Assembly (NCBI RefSeq): GCF_032452875.1
Contig: NC_083890.1
Span: 47,874,483-47,938,482, forward strand
DNA: 64,000 nucleotides
DNA from: Bos javanicus
Lineage: Eukaryota > Chordata > Mammalia > Artiodactyla > Bovidae
Direction: 5' to 3'
The position numbers were made by a program, and so were the translations under genes. This document shows positions 22,357 through 35,761 of this stretch, one piece after another. Under the pieces are notes generated by a model. The model made no database searches and was not told the DNA's origin. It saw nothing but the letters and a program-made list of their open reading frames with translations. Numbering within the stretch: the first letter of the stretch is position 1; each line of letters opens with the position of its first letter.

Positions 22357-22458
22357 CAGTCCAGTATTCTTGCCTGGAGAATCCCATGGACAGAGGAGGC
22401 TGGTCGGCTACCGTCCATGGAGTCACAGAGTCTGACACGACTGAAGCAGCTTAGCACA
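22357..22458 (+). repeat. Bov-A half unit
   Basis: Only the right-hand Bov-A part is present, from CCAGTATTCTTGCCTGGAGA to TGACACGACTGAAGCAGC. The tRNA-like head is missing. Confidence 0.85.
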
Positions 22459-23914
22459 CGTGCAAGGGTTCCAATGAGCTTAGCCTTTCCCCCTTTAAGC
22501 TGCGTGAACTGGGCTCCTTAAACATCGGGGTGAGAGAGGGCTGAGCGGGGGATCCACTGCCTCCTACCTCTTCGGGAGCCCCTGCCTCTGGCTTCTCAAA
22601 GATGGTGCTGTGTGTGGAATCCAGTGAAGTAGTAACCAGGAGTGTGGACCACAGTGGGGAGCTCCCCAGGGGTTGTGAATTCCAGCTCCCCGTTATCTTA
22701 CTCCAGTGATTCTGAGCAAGATGTTAGCCAAAGTTGCAGTTATCAGTTAAATGGGAAAAAATAACATTCCTGAAGATTGAAAGAGTCCATACAAAACAGT
22801 CAATGGTAGAGAAGTGCTCGGTAAATGTTAATTGTAAGCTTCATCAGCTGGTGGTATTTGAGACTGTAGGTCCCCTGAGCTGGCTGTCGGTAGACCTACT
22901 CCTGAGTCTTCACACAGGGCCGATTAATGTTCCTCTAAATGAGCTTTTTAAATGGGAGAGTATAATACATTCTCTGGAAAGGAAGGTGAGTGAAATCCCA
23001 GTCTTGAATATCATCAGCCTTGGAGTTTGGCTACTGAATACAGAGCTGTGTTCTCTGAGGCAACAATTCCTAGAATTTTTCATTTCAAGGACCCCTGAAA
23101 ACACTTCTTTTTTTTTTTTTTTTAACAGTAATGACCTTACACAAGGGCATCTACTGTTTCTGTTTACCTTTTGTAAGGAAAATAGAGCAAATAAGACAAT
23201 AAACTGCACCCTTTCGACGCTCTGATTTTATTTTTAAAGGTCCTTTTAACACCAAATTGAGTAGGAAGGACATAATTCAAGGATATACACAATCCTTGGA
23301 GTTGAATCAATTTAGCTTTATAGAACTCACTGTATTCTCTCTCCTTGCCTCAGACGAATACTAGTTGAAATTTCAGAGCAGCGCCGGACCTCTGGCCAAC
23401 AGATAGGGGCCACAGCAGGAAAGAATAAATGTTACTGGGTTAAGATTATAAATGTAAAAGTATAAATGTAAAATGTGTAACATGCAAAAGTATGTTTATG
23501 TATGTGAGTTTACAGAGGTAGTGAAGCATAATAACAAAGCACCAAGGAAACCAGCACCCAACTTAAAAACTGGAAGGAGACCAATATTTCTCTCCGAAGC
23601 CAACCCCCACCCTTCACCCAAAAGGAACCTCGGGTCATGAACAGTGTCTGGCAGTCCCTTGCCTTTTAAAAATGAACAGTTTTACCTCATATATGTGCAT
23701 CAACAGATCACAGAGTAGTTAGTTTTTCTTTTGCTCCTGAAGTCCTTCCTTTCAGAGACATGATGGGAATTTTACAGATACCCAGGGAAAATCTAGGCAA
23801 GACCACAGCTAAGCATGAAAGCTATCCAGGCAGGGGTAGGGGTTGAGGGGGGGGGGTGGTCTCCACTGCCCATTGGCTAGTGGTGTGCTGAGTTTCTATG
23901 GGAATGGCATTTTT

Positions 23915-24840
23915 CTTAAGATATGTTGGTGGGGATATGGAGAAAGTAAAACCCCTGTGCACTGCACTCCTGGTAGGAATGTAAAATGGTGCAACTGCTG
24001 TGGGAAAAAAATTATTCCTCAAAAAAAAAAACAAAACAGAATTATCATATGATTATCCAGGGATTCCACTTTGGGCTATGTGGGGACATCCAAAAGAATC
24101 AACAGGGAATCAACATCAGGGACTCCAACAGATGTTTGTACACCATGTTCATAGCAGCATTATTCACAACGGCCAAAAAATAGGAACGAACCAATATCCA
24201 CCATGGATGAAAGGATAAACAAAATGTGGTCCATACACACAATGGAGTACTATTCAGCCATGAGAGTAGACATTCTGAAACATGCTACCATAGGGATAAA
24301 CCTTGAGGACATTTTGCTAAGTGAAATAAGACAGTACAAAGGGACAAATAGGGGTCCACTTATGTGAGATGCCCAGAGTAATCACTCCTTGCCAGGTGAT
24401 TCAATAGTATATAATCTGCCTGCAATGCAGGAGATGTGGGTTCCACCCCTGGGTCAGGAAGATCCCCGGAGAAGGAAATGCCAACCTGCTCCAGTCTTCT
24501 TGCCTGGAAAATCCCATGGACAGAGGAGCCTGGCAGGCTGCAGTCCACGGGGCCCCAAAAGAGTTGGACATGACTTAGCAATTAAAACGAACAAAGGATC
24601 ATCAAATTCTTACAGATAGAAAGAAGAATGGTGGTTTCCAGGGTCTGGGTGTGTGACAAGTGAGTGTTTAATGGGGCCCGGGTTCAGCTGGGGAAGATCA
24701 AAAGGTTCTGGGGATGATGGTGGTTGATTGCTGCACAACACTGTGGATGTCCTTAAAGTCATAGAGCGTGTACAGGAAAATGGCTAAAGTGGTATAGTTT
24801 ATGTTTTGTGTATATTACAATAAAGAAATTAAAAGTGAAC
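23915..24840 (+). mobile_element. Old L1 3' end, split by a SINE
   Basis: The left part (23915-24387) holds GGTGGGGATATGGAGAAAG, CCATGTTCATAGCAGCATTA and AATGGAGTACTATTCAGCC. The right part (24593-24840) holds GAATGGTGGTTTCCAGGG and the 3' UTR ending TGTGTATATTACAATAAAG. It is a pan-mammalian L1M-type 3' end, heavily mutated. Confidence 0.85.
24388..24592 (+). repeat. Bov-tA SINE inserted in old L1
   Basis: The copy has a diverged head (AGTATATAATCTGCCTGCAA), the GGGTTCCACCCCTGGGTCAG box, and a right end at GTTGGACATGACTTAGCAA. The L1 on both sides is collinear. Confidence 0.92.
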
Positions 24841-24856
24841 ATTTTCTTTCTTTCTT

Positions 24857-24966
24857 TTTTTTTGATCATGCAGCTTGCAGAATCTCAGTTCCCCAACCAG
24901 GGATTGAACTCTGCGACACAGCATTGAAGTGCCTAATCCTAACCCCTAGACTACCAGGGAACTCCC
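24857..24966 (-). repeat. CHR-type SINE fragment, reverse
   Basis: A poly-T start, CCAACCAGGGATTGAACTC (reverse of box B) and CTACCAGGGAACTCCCC (reverse of the head). It sits directly after the L1 tail. Confidence 0.82.
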
Positions 24967-25434
24967 CACAAAAGTAGGCATTTTCTTACACAATTGCAAT
25001 GTATGATCACAGCTGAGTTAAAATAATTCTTCACTGTCCTCCTATACCAAGCCCATCATTAATTTCCTCAAATGCCTCAAAAACTGTCTTTCTACAGTGG
25101 ATTTATTGAAATTAGGAGCTAAATAAGGTCCATTCCTCACACTTGGTTAAACTGCCTCTTGAGTCTCTTCTCAACTAGCAAACCAGGAATAGAAAGAACT
25201 CCGTGAATCCGATAAGGAGTCTGTGTAAAAGCCTACACTAACAACCGTCTTCACGGTGATACACTGGAATCACTTCCTTTAAAACCAGGAAGAAGGGGAG
25301 GATGCTCATTTCGGTTTTGTGCTGGAGTCCAGCCCAGTGCTGCTGAAGCTACACAACAGGGAAGGAAGAGACATGTTACCAACTGTGGACCTTAAAAGAA
25401 AGTTCAGCAAACTGCCTCCTTGACCATCTCAGTG

Positions 25435-25786
25435 AGCTATAGCTGCTATAACAAAAACGCAACAGATCAGGCAGCTTAAACGGCAAACATATATTTCTCA
25501 TAGTTCTGGAAACTGGAGATCAGGGTACCAGCAGGGCTGGTCTTGCTGAAGGTCCTGGCCCTTCCCAGTTATGTCCTCACATAGCCTCCCTTGGTGCAAG
25601 CAGGCAGAGCGACAGACCGTGAGCTCTCATCTCTTATAAGGACACTAATTCTGTCCTGGGGCTCCACCCTCATGACCTCACATAGACCTAATTACCGTCC
25701 AAAGGCCCCACTTCCTAGTACTGTCTCACTGGGGATAAGGGTTTCTACAGTATAAATTCTGGGGACGCAAACACAGCCCATGACAT
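25435..25786 (-). repeat. MLT1-type MaLR LTR, reverse
   Basis: Read on the plus strand, GCTGCTATAACAAAAACG, ATTTCTCATAGTTCTGGAA, TATGTCCTCACATAG, TTATAAGGACACTAATTCTG, CACCCTCATGACCTCA and AAAGGCCCCACTTCCTAGTA follow a reversed MLT1 LTR from end to end. This is an old endogenous LTR relic with no coding part. Confidence 0.85.
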
Positions 25787-26544
25787 TGACCTGACGGTGT
25801 CACATGGTATTCTGCTACCGTTCCAGTTTATGATTTGAAAATTTGACATTCGTGTTCCTACGTGACTCTGATGATGGTCTCATCTCATGATGTTGTTTGA
25901 TTTCAAGTTATGCTTGCTCTTGGAATAAGCTGGAGAACATTCATTCTCTTTCAAGAAATGATCTCTTCCTGGAAAGTGTGGGAAGCTTATTGGTAGCATC
26001 TGATCCTGGTGTTTTCCTTTGGTGAACATTTTTAATTATTCATTTTCCTTTAAACATATCTTTCCTTTAAACAAGATATCTTTTTTTTTCTTCAAGTCAG
26101 TGTGTATTTTCTAGAGGTTTGTCAATTTGAGTTTAATTTTTCAAATTTATTGCCAGAAAGTTTTCCAAAGTATTCTATTATTTAATCTCTGCAGACAATA
26201 AATAATAAATATTAAATAATATTGTTTATTTGTGGATTCTGTTTTTCTTGACTCATCTTACTGAAGGTTATTTTCTTTTTCTTACTACCTGCTTAACTTG
26301 ATGATAAAGATATTTTAATGTAAGTATCTTCTGAATATCATCCCACAAAATCGGAATTATATTCACTAAAGTTGTCTAGAGAAAAATAAAGACATCAACT
26401 GCAAATATAAAAGAAGAAAGAGGGAGGGAAAAGATTGAAATAATCTATTTATATATTTAAGAGTATCACAAATTCATAACTCTCTCACTAACTGGACTCA
26501 TTCAGTGGTTAATTCATATGGCTTAGTTAACAGAATTACAATTG

Positions 26545-26754
26545 ACCCTTGAAAAACTGGGGGGTTAATCCGAGTGTGACTTGTAGCTGGTGCTCCATAG
26601 TCTCAGTTTCTCCAAATCCTCAGCTTCAGCCAGCCATGCACTGTGTAGTGTGTAATATTTGCTCCTGAAAAAAATCCCCATGTAAGTGGATCCACACAGT
26701 TTAAACCCCCATTGTTCAAGGTCAATCATACGTTCATTCCACAATAAATTCTAC
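26545..26754. mobile_element. Tigger-like MITE
   Basis: The inverted ends ACAATTGACCCTTGAAAAAC and GTTCAAGGTCAATCATACG, with AAGTGGATCCACACAGTTT near the second end, mark a TcMar-Tigger-type non-autonomous element of a family different from the one at 10143. Confidence 0.8.
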
Positions 26755-28221
26755 ATTTTCCAAATGCTTAATGCTTCCACTTTAGACCAAACTTGAAAAA
26801 CCGAAAACCCCTTTTTTAAAATCACCATTCCATTGACAACAATAATCATCTTTTCATGCTCTGGCACAAGTTGATTTCATTTTAGGTGACACAAAGTTCT
26901 AGCTAGTTTTCCATGAGTTGTAACAATGGTGGCCTTCTGACATTTCTGTGATAAGCTTCCAACCTTAAGTGGTCATAGAGACACTGAGCTAAACTCTCCA
27001 ACTCAATTTTTAACCACAGCCCCATGACCCTTTACCCTCCGGGATTCACCAAATATTTCTAAGTATTTGTATTCATGTTCTCTGAACTGATGCTCCTATA
27101 AATAGAAATCAAGAAGAAGCTGTTTTCCTGGCTGTCATGCTCTATGTTCTAAATGACATTTTCCCCTTAAATTTCACTTAAAAAATTACAGATGGACAAG
27201 TGGTTGCAAAAATAGGGTACATTAAAAAAAAGGGAGAGAGGTCCCATGTAATACCCTGTATAACTAAGAACAACAACGAAACCAGGAAACTGACACTGGC
27301 AAGTTAGTATTGGAGCAAGTCTGTTGATTTCACCAGCTTTTACATGAACTTTTAGGGGATGTATGTATGTTATGATTCTATGACCACCACCAAAATCCAG
27401 ATCAAGTCACCATAAAGGACCTCCCAAGGCTGCCCTTGGATTCCAAATAAGTTTTAAAGATCAGACTCAGTACATATATTATAGAGAGCTCTAGGACCAA
27501 AATTCGTGGCTACATATCATCATTAGCCATAAGGGTTAACCAAGTCACTTTTCATTTTAAAAACCTCATCTTAGAACTTCTCCCCCATTTGCCCCCCAGA
27601 TGCTCACATCACTTTAGACTGGGAAGATGTTCAGTAGTTATAACCATGCACATCTTACAGTAGAAACAAGACCCAGACCTCAGCCAACATGAGAGGGCAC
27701 ACTTGGGCTCCTGATAAACACAGGTCACAAGGACAGAGTTAAACTGAACAGTGGCAGCCTTATCAAGTCCTAAAGAGAGCAAAGAGCCACGTTTTTGCCT
27801 AAGAACTGCTATAAAGAAGCAATCAGACTATGTTTAGTAAACACCAGTATACATAATATGCATTTTTTTCATAGATAAATTGGAGGTCTTCAGTCAAATC
27901 AAACAGATGGGATAGCCCAAAGAGAAAAATCAACTCTGCCACACCTCTGGTTTCAATGGCACAGCAATATTAGGTGGAATGTCCTCACTGGCTGAGGAGA
28001 GAAGTGAGTCTGTATTGATCGAATCAGACTCATCCTGTCTTCCTGGATGACCTGGCGTCTCAGGTCACTTTCACATCCTTGTTCTTGCTGTGCTACAGCT
28101 CCACGACCACACGTGAGCTGTGCTTCCTGTGATTCTGCTGGGATGACACTGGACTTCAGTTTTCTTTGAGATGACTCTTACATGGATACTATATTAGCCC
28201 CTCTCATTCTAACTTGTGCAT

Positions 28222-28507
28222 TTCTTTTTTAAATTTTGTTTATGTATCTAGCTATTTTCGGTGGCACTGGGCCTTTGCTGCCGCATGCGGGCTTTCTCTG
28301 GTTGCAGAGAGTGGGAGGCTGGGCTCGAGTTGCGGTGTGCGGGCTTCTCATCGTGGCGGCTTCTCATTTCAGCTCTCAGGGCCAGTAGTTGTGGCACAGA
28401 GGCTTGGTTGCTCTGCAGCATGTGGGGTCTCCCCAGATCAAGGATCGAACCTGTGTCCCCTGCACTGCAAGGCAGACTCGTAACCACTGGGCCACCAAGG
28501 AAGCCCC
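28222..28507 (-). repeat. CHR-type SINE, reverse, near full length
   Basis: It begins with a T-rich start, passes GGCACTGGGCCTTTGCTGCC, GCATGTGGGGTCTCCCCAGA and AAGGATCGAACCTGTGTCCC, and ends TGGGCCACCAAGGAAGCCCC (reverse of the head). Confidence 0.87.
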
Positions 28508-28977
28508 TAATGCCTGCGCGTCTTAAAACCGCACATTTGTGTCTTACCTCCTCATCTCTGGGCTGAATCCTCTCTTCAGATCTATCTACAAGTTCACCAA
28601 TTCTCTCGAGTATTTAATGTATAGTTTAAACCATCTATTAAGTTTGACATTTAACGATTAAAAAAAAAACTTTCCAATAGCTGTTGTCATGGTTGCTGCG
28701 TGGTCTACTTTGTCATTTTCGGTTGTCCTTTATCATTGTTGTATAGTATACACGTTTCCTTTTTTGTATTTCCTATATAGCCATCTTCCCTTTTCTAATT
28801 TGGTTTTTCTTTTCTAAAATGTGAAATCCTTGGGAGGGTTGAATCCTCGTTGTCTTCCCATCCTTCCAATGACTTTCCTTTTGCTGGTTTTACCTTCTCG
28901 GGGGTTTGGAAATTTTTAGGTAATTTTTTTTTAATTGAAATTCATCCCAAATGTTTAAACTGGAGTTGCTTTTATTT

Positions 28978-28994
28978 AAAAAAAAAAAAAAAAA
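28978..28994. repeat. A17 homopolymer
   Basis: A simple A run. Similar runs are A19 at 33454-33472 and T16 at 23108-23123, none clearly tied to an annotated element. Confidence 0.85.
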
Positions 28995-29994
28995 GTGTAC
29001 ATTCGCTTCTAAGAGGAACACGACCAAGCTAGAATCAGCGATCTCTTCTAGAAGCTTGGGGGGCCCTGGCTTCACTTGGGACCCTCCGGGACGACTCCCC
29101 CAGCTTGGCCTGGACCCCGAGCTGGTCTCGGGATCTGAGTGGTGCTGGTATTTGCACTCCCAGACACCCCGCTTTTATGTTTGTTTGCTCACGGTGACAA
29201 GCCCGAGGGAGCCCTCCACGATGTCCCAGAGTCCCTGACATTCTTGCCGGAGACATACTTGCCTCTGTTTATCCTGGACCTGGTCATCTGTTAGCAGGAG
29301 GGCCTTACGAATGATCTAGCTTGCAACCCTTCCAGAATCTGGAGCCTTTATCTTTAGTGTCTGAAAAATAACATTTGGGACACATTCCTCTCCATTCCGA
29401 AAGACATTATAAAACTCGCCTGATGTTTGAAGCCTCTACCAACGCTACCATACACATCATCTCATCTGCTTTTCTGGAAAGTCTCAGTGGCCAGGCAGAG
29501 CACACGTGATCACCACAGCTATCAACAGGACTCACAGGCCGTGCAGAGGCTTCCCTACACAGCTCACTTTTAGGATCCCAGCCAGGGTTTTATGCTGATG
29601 GCTCCCACCGGTCATCTCCAGTCCACCGCTCTCCCTAAGGGTCCATGTCACCATCCAGCACCATCCCTCATGTACCTGAAGCCCCAACATGCACAAAAGG
29701 AAAGGCATCAATTCCCCAGTTAAGCTGCCCTGTGGCTTTACCTCTTGTCCGCCCAGCCAGACCCAACTGGCCGATCAATTACCGGCTTGTGTGGATCTCA
29801 CCTTCTATGACTGCGCTGAAGCCACGTGCAGCTGATGAAGTGCAAAGTGACGAAAGTGAAAAATGCAGCTCCTCAGGCCCACCGGCTGCGTTAATAGTGT
29901 CTGGCGGCCACACTCAGCTGGCGGATACTGTGTCCAAAAGCAGGTCAGGGAACACGCCATCGTCACAGCTAGTTCTACGGGATGGCATGCTTTG

Positions 29995-30165
29995 GAGGTC
30001 TCTCTGACCACCACTGACCCACCTGCTCCTCCTCGACCACTGCCCCTTGTCCCAGTGTGGCTGCCAAGCTCCCCTGCTAGACCGTAAGCCTCTCAAAAGC
30101 AGGGTCCAGAACACATTCATCTTCATACCCCCGGAGAGCACAAGAATGTCTGTTGAATGAATGTA
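29995..30165 (+). repeat. L2 LINE 3' end relic
   Basis: GCTAGACCGTAAGCCTCTCA, AAAGCAGGGTCCAGAACA, then TTCATCTTCATACCCCCGG and AATGTCTGTTGAATGAATG match the order of an L2 3' end. The left boundary is approximate. Confidence 0.65.
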
Positions 30166-30609
30166 GGAGCAGGACTCAGGGCCGCTCCTTGCTCTCTCCT
30201 GGGCACCAGTGTCCCCAACGGGCAAAAGGAGCCAGGGCAAGTGTGGCGCCAGGCTTCACACTCCAGCCCCTGGGCCATCCTCCAGAATGTGCAATGACTA
30301 AGTCGTGTCCAACTCTAACCTAGAGGACCGACGACACATCTGTCCAGGTTAATTTTTTTTGAAGCCGCAGCACGCTGGACCCAGAACACCAATTTTCATA
30401 TTGCTTTGCACTCAGTGTTCAGGACGTGAACTCCAAGCATGTTAAATTTTAAAGCGCAAAGGAAAGAAATTAATCGGCTCAAATTGCTTCAGTTACACTC
30501 AAGCCATATCACAAGGTCACCATGCGCAAGAAAGACAGAATGGATTTTTAATCCCATCCTGAATCCAGAGAAATAGACCTCTGACATTCTCTTTCTCTCG
30601 CTTTCATTC

Positions 30610-31090
30610 TTCTTTAAACTGAAGTGAAATTTGCATAATAAGATGAACCACTTCAAGGTGAATAATTCAGTGGCATTAGTACACTCACAGTATTGTGTGA
30701 TCACCATCACTACCTGGTTCCAAAACATTTTCATCACCCCAAAAAGAAAACCCACACCCCTTAAGCAGCAGCTCCCACTCCCGCCACCCCAGATCCTGGC
30801 AACCACCAATCCATGCCCCACCTCTACAGATCCGCATGTTATAGATGCTGTGTAAGAATGGAGTCATACAACCCTTTGTGACTTGCTTCTTTCACTCAGC
30901 ACAAGGTTTTCAAGGTTCATCGGTCATGTTAGAATGTATCAGTACTCCATTCCTTTTTGTGGCTGTATAATATTCCACTGCAAGCACATGCCACATTATG
31001 TTTATCTGTTCATCCACTGGAGGGCAGGTGGGCTCCTTCCACCCTTTACCTGCTGTGAATAGCACTTGTAAGAATGTGACCGCACGTGGG
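30610..31090 (-). mobile_element. Old L1 3' end, reverse
   Basis: The plus-strand text TTCAAGGTGAATAATTCAGT, ATCCTGGCAACCACCAATCC, GACTTGCTTCTTTCACTCAG, GCTGTATAATATTCCACTG and CTGTTCATCCACTGGAGGG is the reverse of an ancient L1 ORF2 end and 3' UTR. Confidence 0.87.
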
Positions 31091-31941
31091 TCTGAGTGCC
31101 TATTTTCTATCACACACCTCTTTCATTCTCTTTTGTTCTCCTTCTTCATCTCTCCTTTTCAGCCACAGAATCCCCAGAGTTAATGCTGGAGAAATTAATA
31201 ATTACCTATTAGAGTTTAAACACAGCCTGTCCCCAGAACTCGGGGAATTAGTCAAGGACCCTCCTCAGGACCACGCTGGGCAGGACATCTGAGCAGAGAG
31301 AGGCCGGAGAATAACTGAGTGTGGAGTGAACACACACAGCCCTGTCTGTGCTCACAGGGGGCATGGGTTCGTATGTGTGCAAAGTAGGCTCGCAATAAAT
31401 GTCTGCCGACTCTGGTTATAAAGGCAGTTAATCCAGGGGAGCTACAGGAGAGACCACAAGGAGGGAAGATAGATGTGTAGCGTCGAGAGAAGAAAGGGGC
31501 ACTTCAGAGGCCAACAAAGTGGGAGGAGTGACCGGAGACTGAAAATCAAGCTCTAAGGAGAGAGGAAGCTTCTCTCCAAAGCCATCCTGGGAAAGGTGAG
31601 AAGGGAGGGACCCTCGCCAAACGGCTATCATTTCCTCGTTTCAAAGTCAGGAGCCGAGAACACAGAAGAGAGCACAGAACCAACAGGCGAGGCTGTGAGA
31701 CCCAGACACGGCTTCCTTCTGGACTGTCAGCCACTGTTTTCAATGTGCTGCATCTACAGAGTGGCCTAAACTCTGGAAACTACTACTTCTTTTTCATGTA
31801 CTGGAATATCAATAACTCACTTACTAGAGGGTATTACGCCTCTGTTTACCGATGTGGTGACACCCTGCATAGATGGAGAAGTAACTTCCATCCACAGGCA
31901 GACAGAATTCAGACCTCAGGCACAAAGATACTCAGACAATG

Positions 31942-32157
31942 CCCGTGCTGGGGGCTCAGTCATGCCGGACTCTTTGCCACTCCATGGACTGCAGCCACCA
32001 GGCTTCTCTGTCCAAGGGATTCTCCTGGCAAGGATGCTAGAGCAGGTTGCCATTTCCTTCTCCTGGGGATCTTCCTGACCCAGGGATCGAACTGAAGTTT
32101 CTTGAACCTCTCACATTGACAGGCAGGTTCTTTACCACTGAGCCATCTGGAAAGCAA
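31942..32157 (-). repeat. Bov-tA SINE, reverse
   Basis: It runs from CTCAGTCATGCCGGACTCTT to TACCACTGAGCCATCTGGAA, the reverse of a tRNA-like head. Moderate divergence. Confidence 0.9.
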
Positions 32158-34743
32158 TGCCCAACAGGGATGCAAAGCACTAGAGGATACATCTTTTTTT
32201 ATTAAGACCCTGCCCATCAGGGATTTTCTTCACGTACACCCTTTCATGGCATATAAATCCCACCGCCTCCATCCCCTTCTGCAGAGACAGCAAGAGCATG
32301 AACAATCCACTGAACAGAAAATCAGTCCTTAAATAACAGAGAATTGAACTACACGGGGCCAGTTTCTCTCGTTGGGTGGCAGCTTAAATAAACACTAAAT
32401 CCTGCCTTTATCCACAGTGGACTTCTGACCGTGACAATGGAGCTATTTGGTTTTGATGAAACATTCAAGTCTTAAAAGTTAAGAGTAACTGACAGGCCAG
32501 TTTCTCGCCCCGGTTCCCAGGGTGACCAGGGTTTCAGATTCCTGGTCAGTTACACTGCATCAGATGACCTGTTATTATCCACGGCCCAGCGTCGGGCGTG
32601 CCAAGCACAGGATCGGGAGAGAACTTTCTCAGGCTCCCATCCAAGCCCCAGGTGGTCTGACTGTGGGGGGCCACTGCACTCGACCGCCCCTTCACCCCAA
32701 TGACACCCAAACCCGCAGCCACAAAGGAAGAAAGCACAGGTGAGCTGGTACTGAGGGTGGAAAGCCCCTCCAGCGTGCACCCGCAGGGTGGGGCATCTTG
32801 TTTTGTCACTTTCTGCATCCTGAGTGCCTGACCAGCACCTGCATGGCACAGGGGGCCAGTGAACCTTCTCTGCACGAGGGAACTACCCATGTGGAGATGA
32901 TGGGCCCCCACTGCCCAGGCACCGGTGGGCCTAGCCTGGCCGCTGCAAGGCCGCAGCAGACACACGAGCCCTTTCTGGTCAACCTAAAACGTGCAATTCT
33001 AACCCTCAGATGCGATCACAGCTGCCGTCTCCTAAACAAGGGAATGGAAAACCCCCCATGGAGTTCGAGGGGGTCCCCACAGCATGGCCGAGCCCTCTGA
33101 GCACAGGACACGGAAGAGGGCGGTTCCTTTCCTCACAAAGATAAAACCTCGATGGCCACATCCTCCCCAAAACACAACAAAACATTCTCCCCGGCTGCTG
33201 TCAGACCATCTCTTTCTCTTTCTGGGGGAAGCCCTCCTGGTCTCTCCTGAGCAACTGCGATGCCGATGTGTTTAGCCTTAATTGACTCCAAGATTTTATC
33301 AGCAATGCTTCCAACATTAAAACAATAGACACACTAAGGTTAAGCATTTGACTGTATGATTTGGAAGAAAAACAAAGCAGAAAACACCTATAAGAGGTTC
33401 AAAAGAGTGGGAAACACAGGGCTTTACTTCTGGCTCTCCTCTCCCTGTTCTGGAAAAAAAAAAAAAAAAAAATCATGCAACTCCTGGGTTAACCAGCGAA
33501 TCCTTACCTGAATGACATAACTTCTCAGGCAGTTTTACTCATAAGAGTGAAACCGACTCCAACCTACTGCAGTAGTTCCCCAGAAATGATGACAACGATG
33601 GATAATATAAAGTCAGAAAGTCAGAAATGAGATGGGAAACACTCAAGTGCGACAGATGGGCGGTATGCACTCATTCGTGTTTTTCATTTGGTTCTGATTT
33701 CCTCATTAACAAGTGGGGCAGGGAAAACATCTCTGGATGGAACTGGAAGCTCAGGTTCTCATCCCCTTTTCCTGGAGACCCCTCCCCGAAACCACCACCC
33801 TAGATGTGTTTGCCCGGCCGTAGTTTGTATGCAGCCTTGTCATTTCACCTCAGGGCTGAGTTTAGGAAAAACCATGCTGGAGGAGGAGATCCTCACCCAA
33901 GCATCAATCTGCGGGAAGGCAGGGGAAGGCAGAGGCGCAGCGCAGCGACGGCCAAAGGCTTCTCGGTAACCCTCCCTCCGTCTCCTAATTCAAAACATTA
34001 TCCTTCGTGATTGGAGGACATTCTCTGCTGCGTTGATTCACTTTGCCTTCCTGAGAACACGACGCAGAGAGGCTCCCAGTGTAGAGTTACTGATCTGCCT
34101 CCAGATTAGGTCCAAGCTAAACCGCTCACTTCACATTTTGTTTTCCCTGAAGCACAGCAGGTCCACAGGGTTGGGGAGCCCATGGGGCGGGCGGTTCCCT
34201 TGGCCAAGTCACAAGATCTGGGTTCTCTCTGGATCTCAGATCACAGACCGAGGAGATGAGCTGGCTGCCTTGGGAGAAGTGGGCCCGAGCAAGAAGTGAG
34301 GAGGGCCACAGGGCTCAGGAGGAATCACCGACTGCACACGTCCCTGGAGTTCAGCTGGACGAGGGGCTGTGACTGACCTGGACCAAGTCCAGCCTCGCTC
34401 GGGCAGTGAGAGGATCCAAAGTTGTGGTTCACAGGACAAAACGAGACAGGAGAGAGGCAAAGACTAGAAAGGAGGCTGCCTGGGGGTCCCCGGGGGCACC
34501 CCGCATACATCAGGAAGGATAGCGCTAACAAAGGAACCCAGCAGGCAGTCGTGGAGACTGGTTCCCATTTGACGGGCGGTTGCCCTGGACCCCCCGGTGG
34601 TCCCAGCACAGGAGGTGGGGCCCACATGCAGTGGGTGCCACCAGATGCTTAGCCTGGCTCACCCACATCAGTTTTCCCCTTACTTTTTCTCTTCCTGCCT
34701 GATATTGGCAAAAACCAGACAAACCAAGTCCAAAGGAAAGTAT

Positions 34744-35146
34744 GAATGAGGACGGTTCAGTCCAGTCACTCAGTCATGTCCAACTCTGCGACCCCATGAA
34801 CTGCAGCACACCAGGCCTCCCTGTCCATCACCAACTCCCAGAGCTTGCTCAAGCTCATGTCCATTGAGTCGGTGATGCCATCCAACCATCTCATCCTCTG
34901 TTGTCCCCTTCTCCTACCACCTTCAATCTTTCCCAGCATCAGGGTCTCTTCTAATGAGTCAGTTCTTCTCATCAGGTGGCCAAAGTACTGGAGTTTCAGC
35001 TTCATCATCAGTTCTTTCAATGAATATTCAGGACTGATCTCCTTTAGGATGCACTGGTTGGATCTCCTTGTAGTCCAAGGGACTCTCAAGAGTCTTCTCC
35101 AGCCCCACAGTTCAGAAGCATTGAACAGTATGAAAAGAATGAGGAC
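34744..35146 (-). mobile_element. BovB 3' fragment, reverse, with 10-bp target-site duplication
   Basis: The BovB body runs from GGTTCAGTCCAGTCACTCAG to about 35130. GAATGAGGAC is found on both sides at 34744-34753 and 35137-35146. Only the C-terminal coding end and 3' tail are present. Confidence 0.9.
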
Positions 35147-35761
35147 AAGTCATGAGTAATTATTCAAACCACCCTAGATCATCAGGACCTTTCCCTCAAA
35201 ACCTGCCACCAGAGCCTCCAGTGATCAGTGCAATTCATGGGCTGGGTTGTAACTTTTCTCTTTTTAGAGCCTTCAAATGCTCCATGGAGGCAGTGAGGAG
35301 CCTAGCACAAAATAAGCCATGAATGAAGTAACTTGCCCTCAGGTTATCCCAGGCTGACAAGGGCATTTCCACTGCCCTCCAGGCGGTGACCAACCTGGCC
35401 CATTCTGATGATGAGAAAGGCCACTGGGAAGGTGGACACACGGAAAGGCCTTCACCACTCAGGAGGGCAAGAACAAGGGGCGGCCGGTGTGACACCAGGG
35501 TGGGAAGGGTTGACCTGGCTGGAAGAGACCCGGCAAGAAAGAGAAAAGGAAGCTGTCCTTTTATACCCCTTCGAGACCAGGAAGGAAGTCCACTCAACTG
35601 GGTTTGGAAACAGAGGTGGCCAGGGGGTCCCAAGGCTCCCTGAGTGTTCTGGAAGGATCTGCAGCCTCCGTGGCATGGCCTCAGTTCACAGACACCAGAG
35701 TCCGCTCCATCTCTGAAGTTCCCTTCGTCCTGCTCCTGGCTGGACGGCCTTGGGAGCGGGA

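Noticed and set aside
22734..23225. 163-codon open frame on the plus strand in intron 1
   Set aside because: It contains a translated T16 run (poly-F), has no recognisable domain and no splice or codon evidence. It is chance in AT-rich intron.
30290..30316. Very short Bov-A-like match (ACTAAGTCGTGTCCAACTCT)
   Set aside because: Only about 25 bp, without either SINE end; could be a chance or decayed fragment.
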